Made by a program: the position numbers and the translations under genes. The notes beneath the pieces are model-generated. The model did no database searches and was not told the origin of the DNA. It saw nothing but the letters and a program-made list of their open reading frames with translations. This document shows, one piece after another, positions 63,481 to 64,000 of a DNA stretch of 64,000 bases; position 1 is the stretch's first letter, and each line of letters starts with the position of its first letter. Origin of the DNA: Marisa cornuarietis (Eukaryota; Mollusca; Gastropoda; Architaenioglossa; Ampullariidae); the NCBI GenBank assembly GCA_004794655.1, contig SMMW01000003.1, positions 124,001-188,000 on the forward strand, given 5' to 3'.

Positions 63481-64000
63481 TAGCACTAAACTAGCATCAT
63501 GACTCCTGTAGGTGCCACTAAACTGGCATCATCAATACTGCAGGTACCGTTAAACCATCATTTTATATAATGAAGGTAAACACTAAACTGGCATCATGAA
63601 CTCTGTATGTACCACTAAACTGGCCTCATGAATACTGTGGGTATCACTAAACTGGCCTCATGAATACTGTGGGTATCACTAAACTGGCATCATGAATACT
63701 GTGGGTATCACTAAACTGGCATCATGAATACTGTGGGTATCACTAAACTGGCATCATGAATACTGTGGGTATCACTAAACTAGCATCATGAACTCTGTAC
63801 GTACCATGAATACTGCAGGTACCACTAAACTGGCATCATGAACTCTGTACGTACCATGAATACTGCAGGTACCACTAAACCATTGTTATAAATAATAAAG
63901 GTAAACACAAATCTGGTATCCTAAACTCTGTAGGTACCACTAAACTAGCATCATGAATACTACAGGTACCACTAAACTGGCATCACCAATACTGCAGGTA
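63480..64000. repeat. ~32-bp minisatellite, about 15 copies, continuing past the window edge
   Basis: ATCACTAAACTGGCATCATG AATACTGTGGGT, with ACTCTGTACGTACCATGAA and TATAATGAAGGTAAACA variant units. Confidence 0.95.

Overview
The window is nuclear DNA from an animal with intron-rich genes. A lophotrochozoan, most likely a gastropod mollusc, is my best guess. It rests on the RTE-type and CR1/L2-type LINE remnants, the tRNA-derived SINEs, the immune-gene architecture and the TTAGGG-like motifs in several repeats. No single diagnostic marker fixes the species. All three protein-coding genes I can support lie on the minus strand, and every splice phase fits.

(1) 15789 to 2798: the first five exons (476 codons) of a gene for a short-tailed, signal-anchored (type II-like) coiled-coil membrane protein. 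It continues past the left edge. Its 6 kb first intron is almost entirely minisatellite DNA. (2) 31637 to 20619: a complete 12-exon GTP-dependent phosphoenolpyruvate carboxykinase (PEPCK) gene of 650 codons, with all catalytic motifs intact. A dead LINE endonuclease fragment sits antisense in its third intron. (3) 58239 to 43196: a five-exon gene for a 1188-residue protein with an N-terminal CARD, about 210 residues of unassigned linker and an NLR-like helical/leucine-rich-repeat C-terminus. No NACHT ATPase is visible. This is the best candidate for a little-described (innate immune) protein architecture.

The rest is repeats. More than twenty tandem arrays (periods about 21 to 60 bp, many with higher-order structure) make up roughly a fifth of the window. 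Mobile-element remnants include two RTE-type LINEs plus an antisense RTE scrap, several CR1/L2-like LINE tails, tRNA SINEs, a hAT element with perfect termini and 8-bp target duplication, a hAT MITE, nested pogo/Tigger-like elements and a possible solo LTR.

Two themes stand out. First, two arrays start exactly at the 5' splice site of a coding exon and reiterate the donor. One array gives about thirty consecutive CTG/GTAAGT-type donors downstream of exon 4 of the CARD-LRR gene. Second, mobile elements repeatedly sit inside tandem arrays. One such insertion is a chimera of an intronless SLC1/EAAT glutamate-transporter fragment joined to a LINE-like 3' tail.
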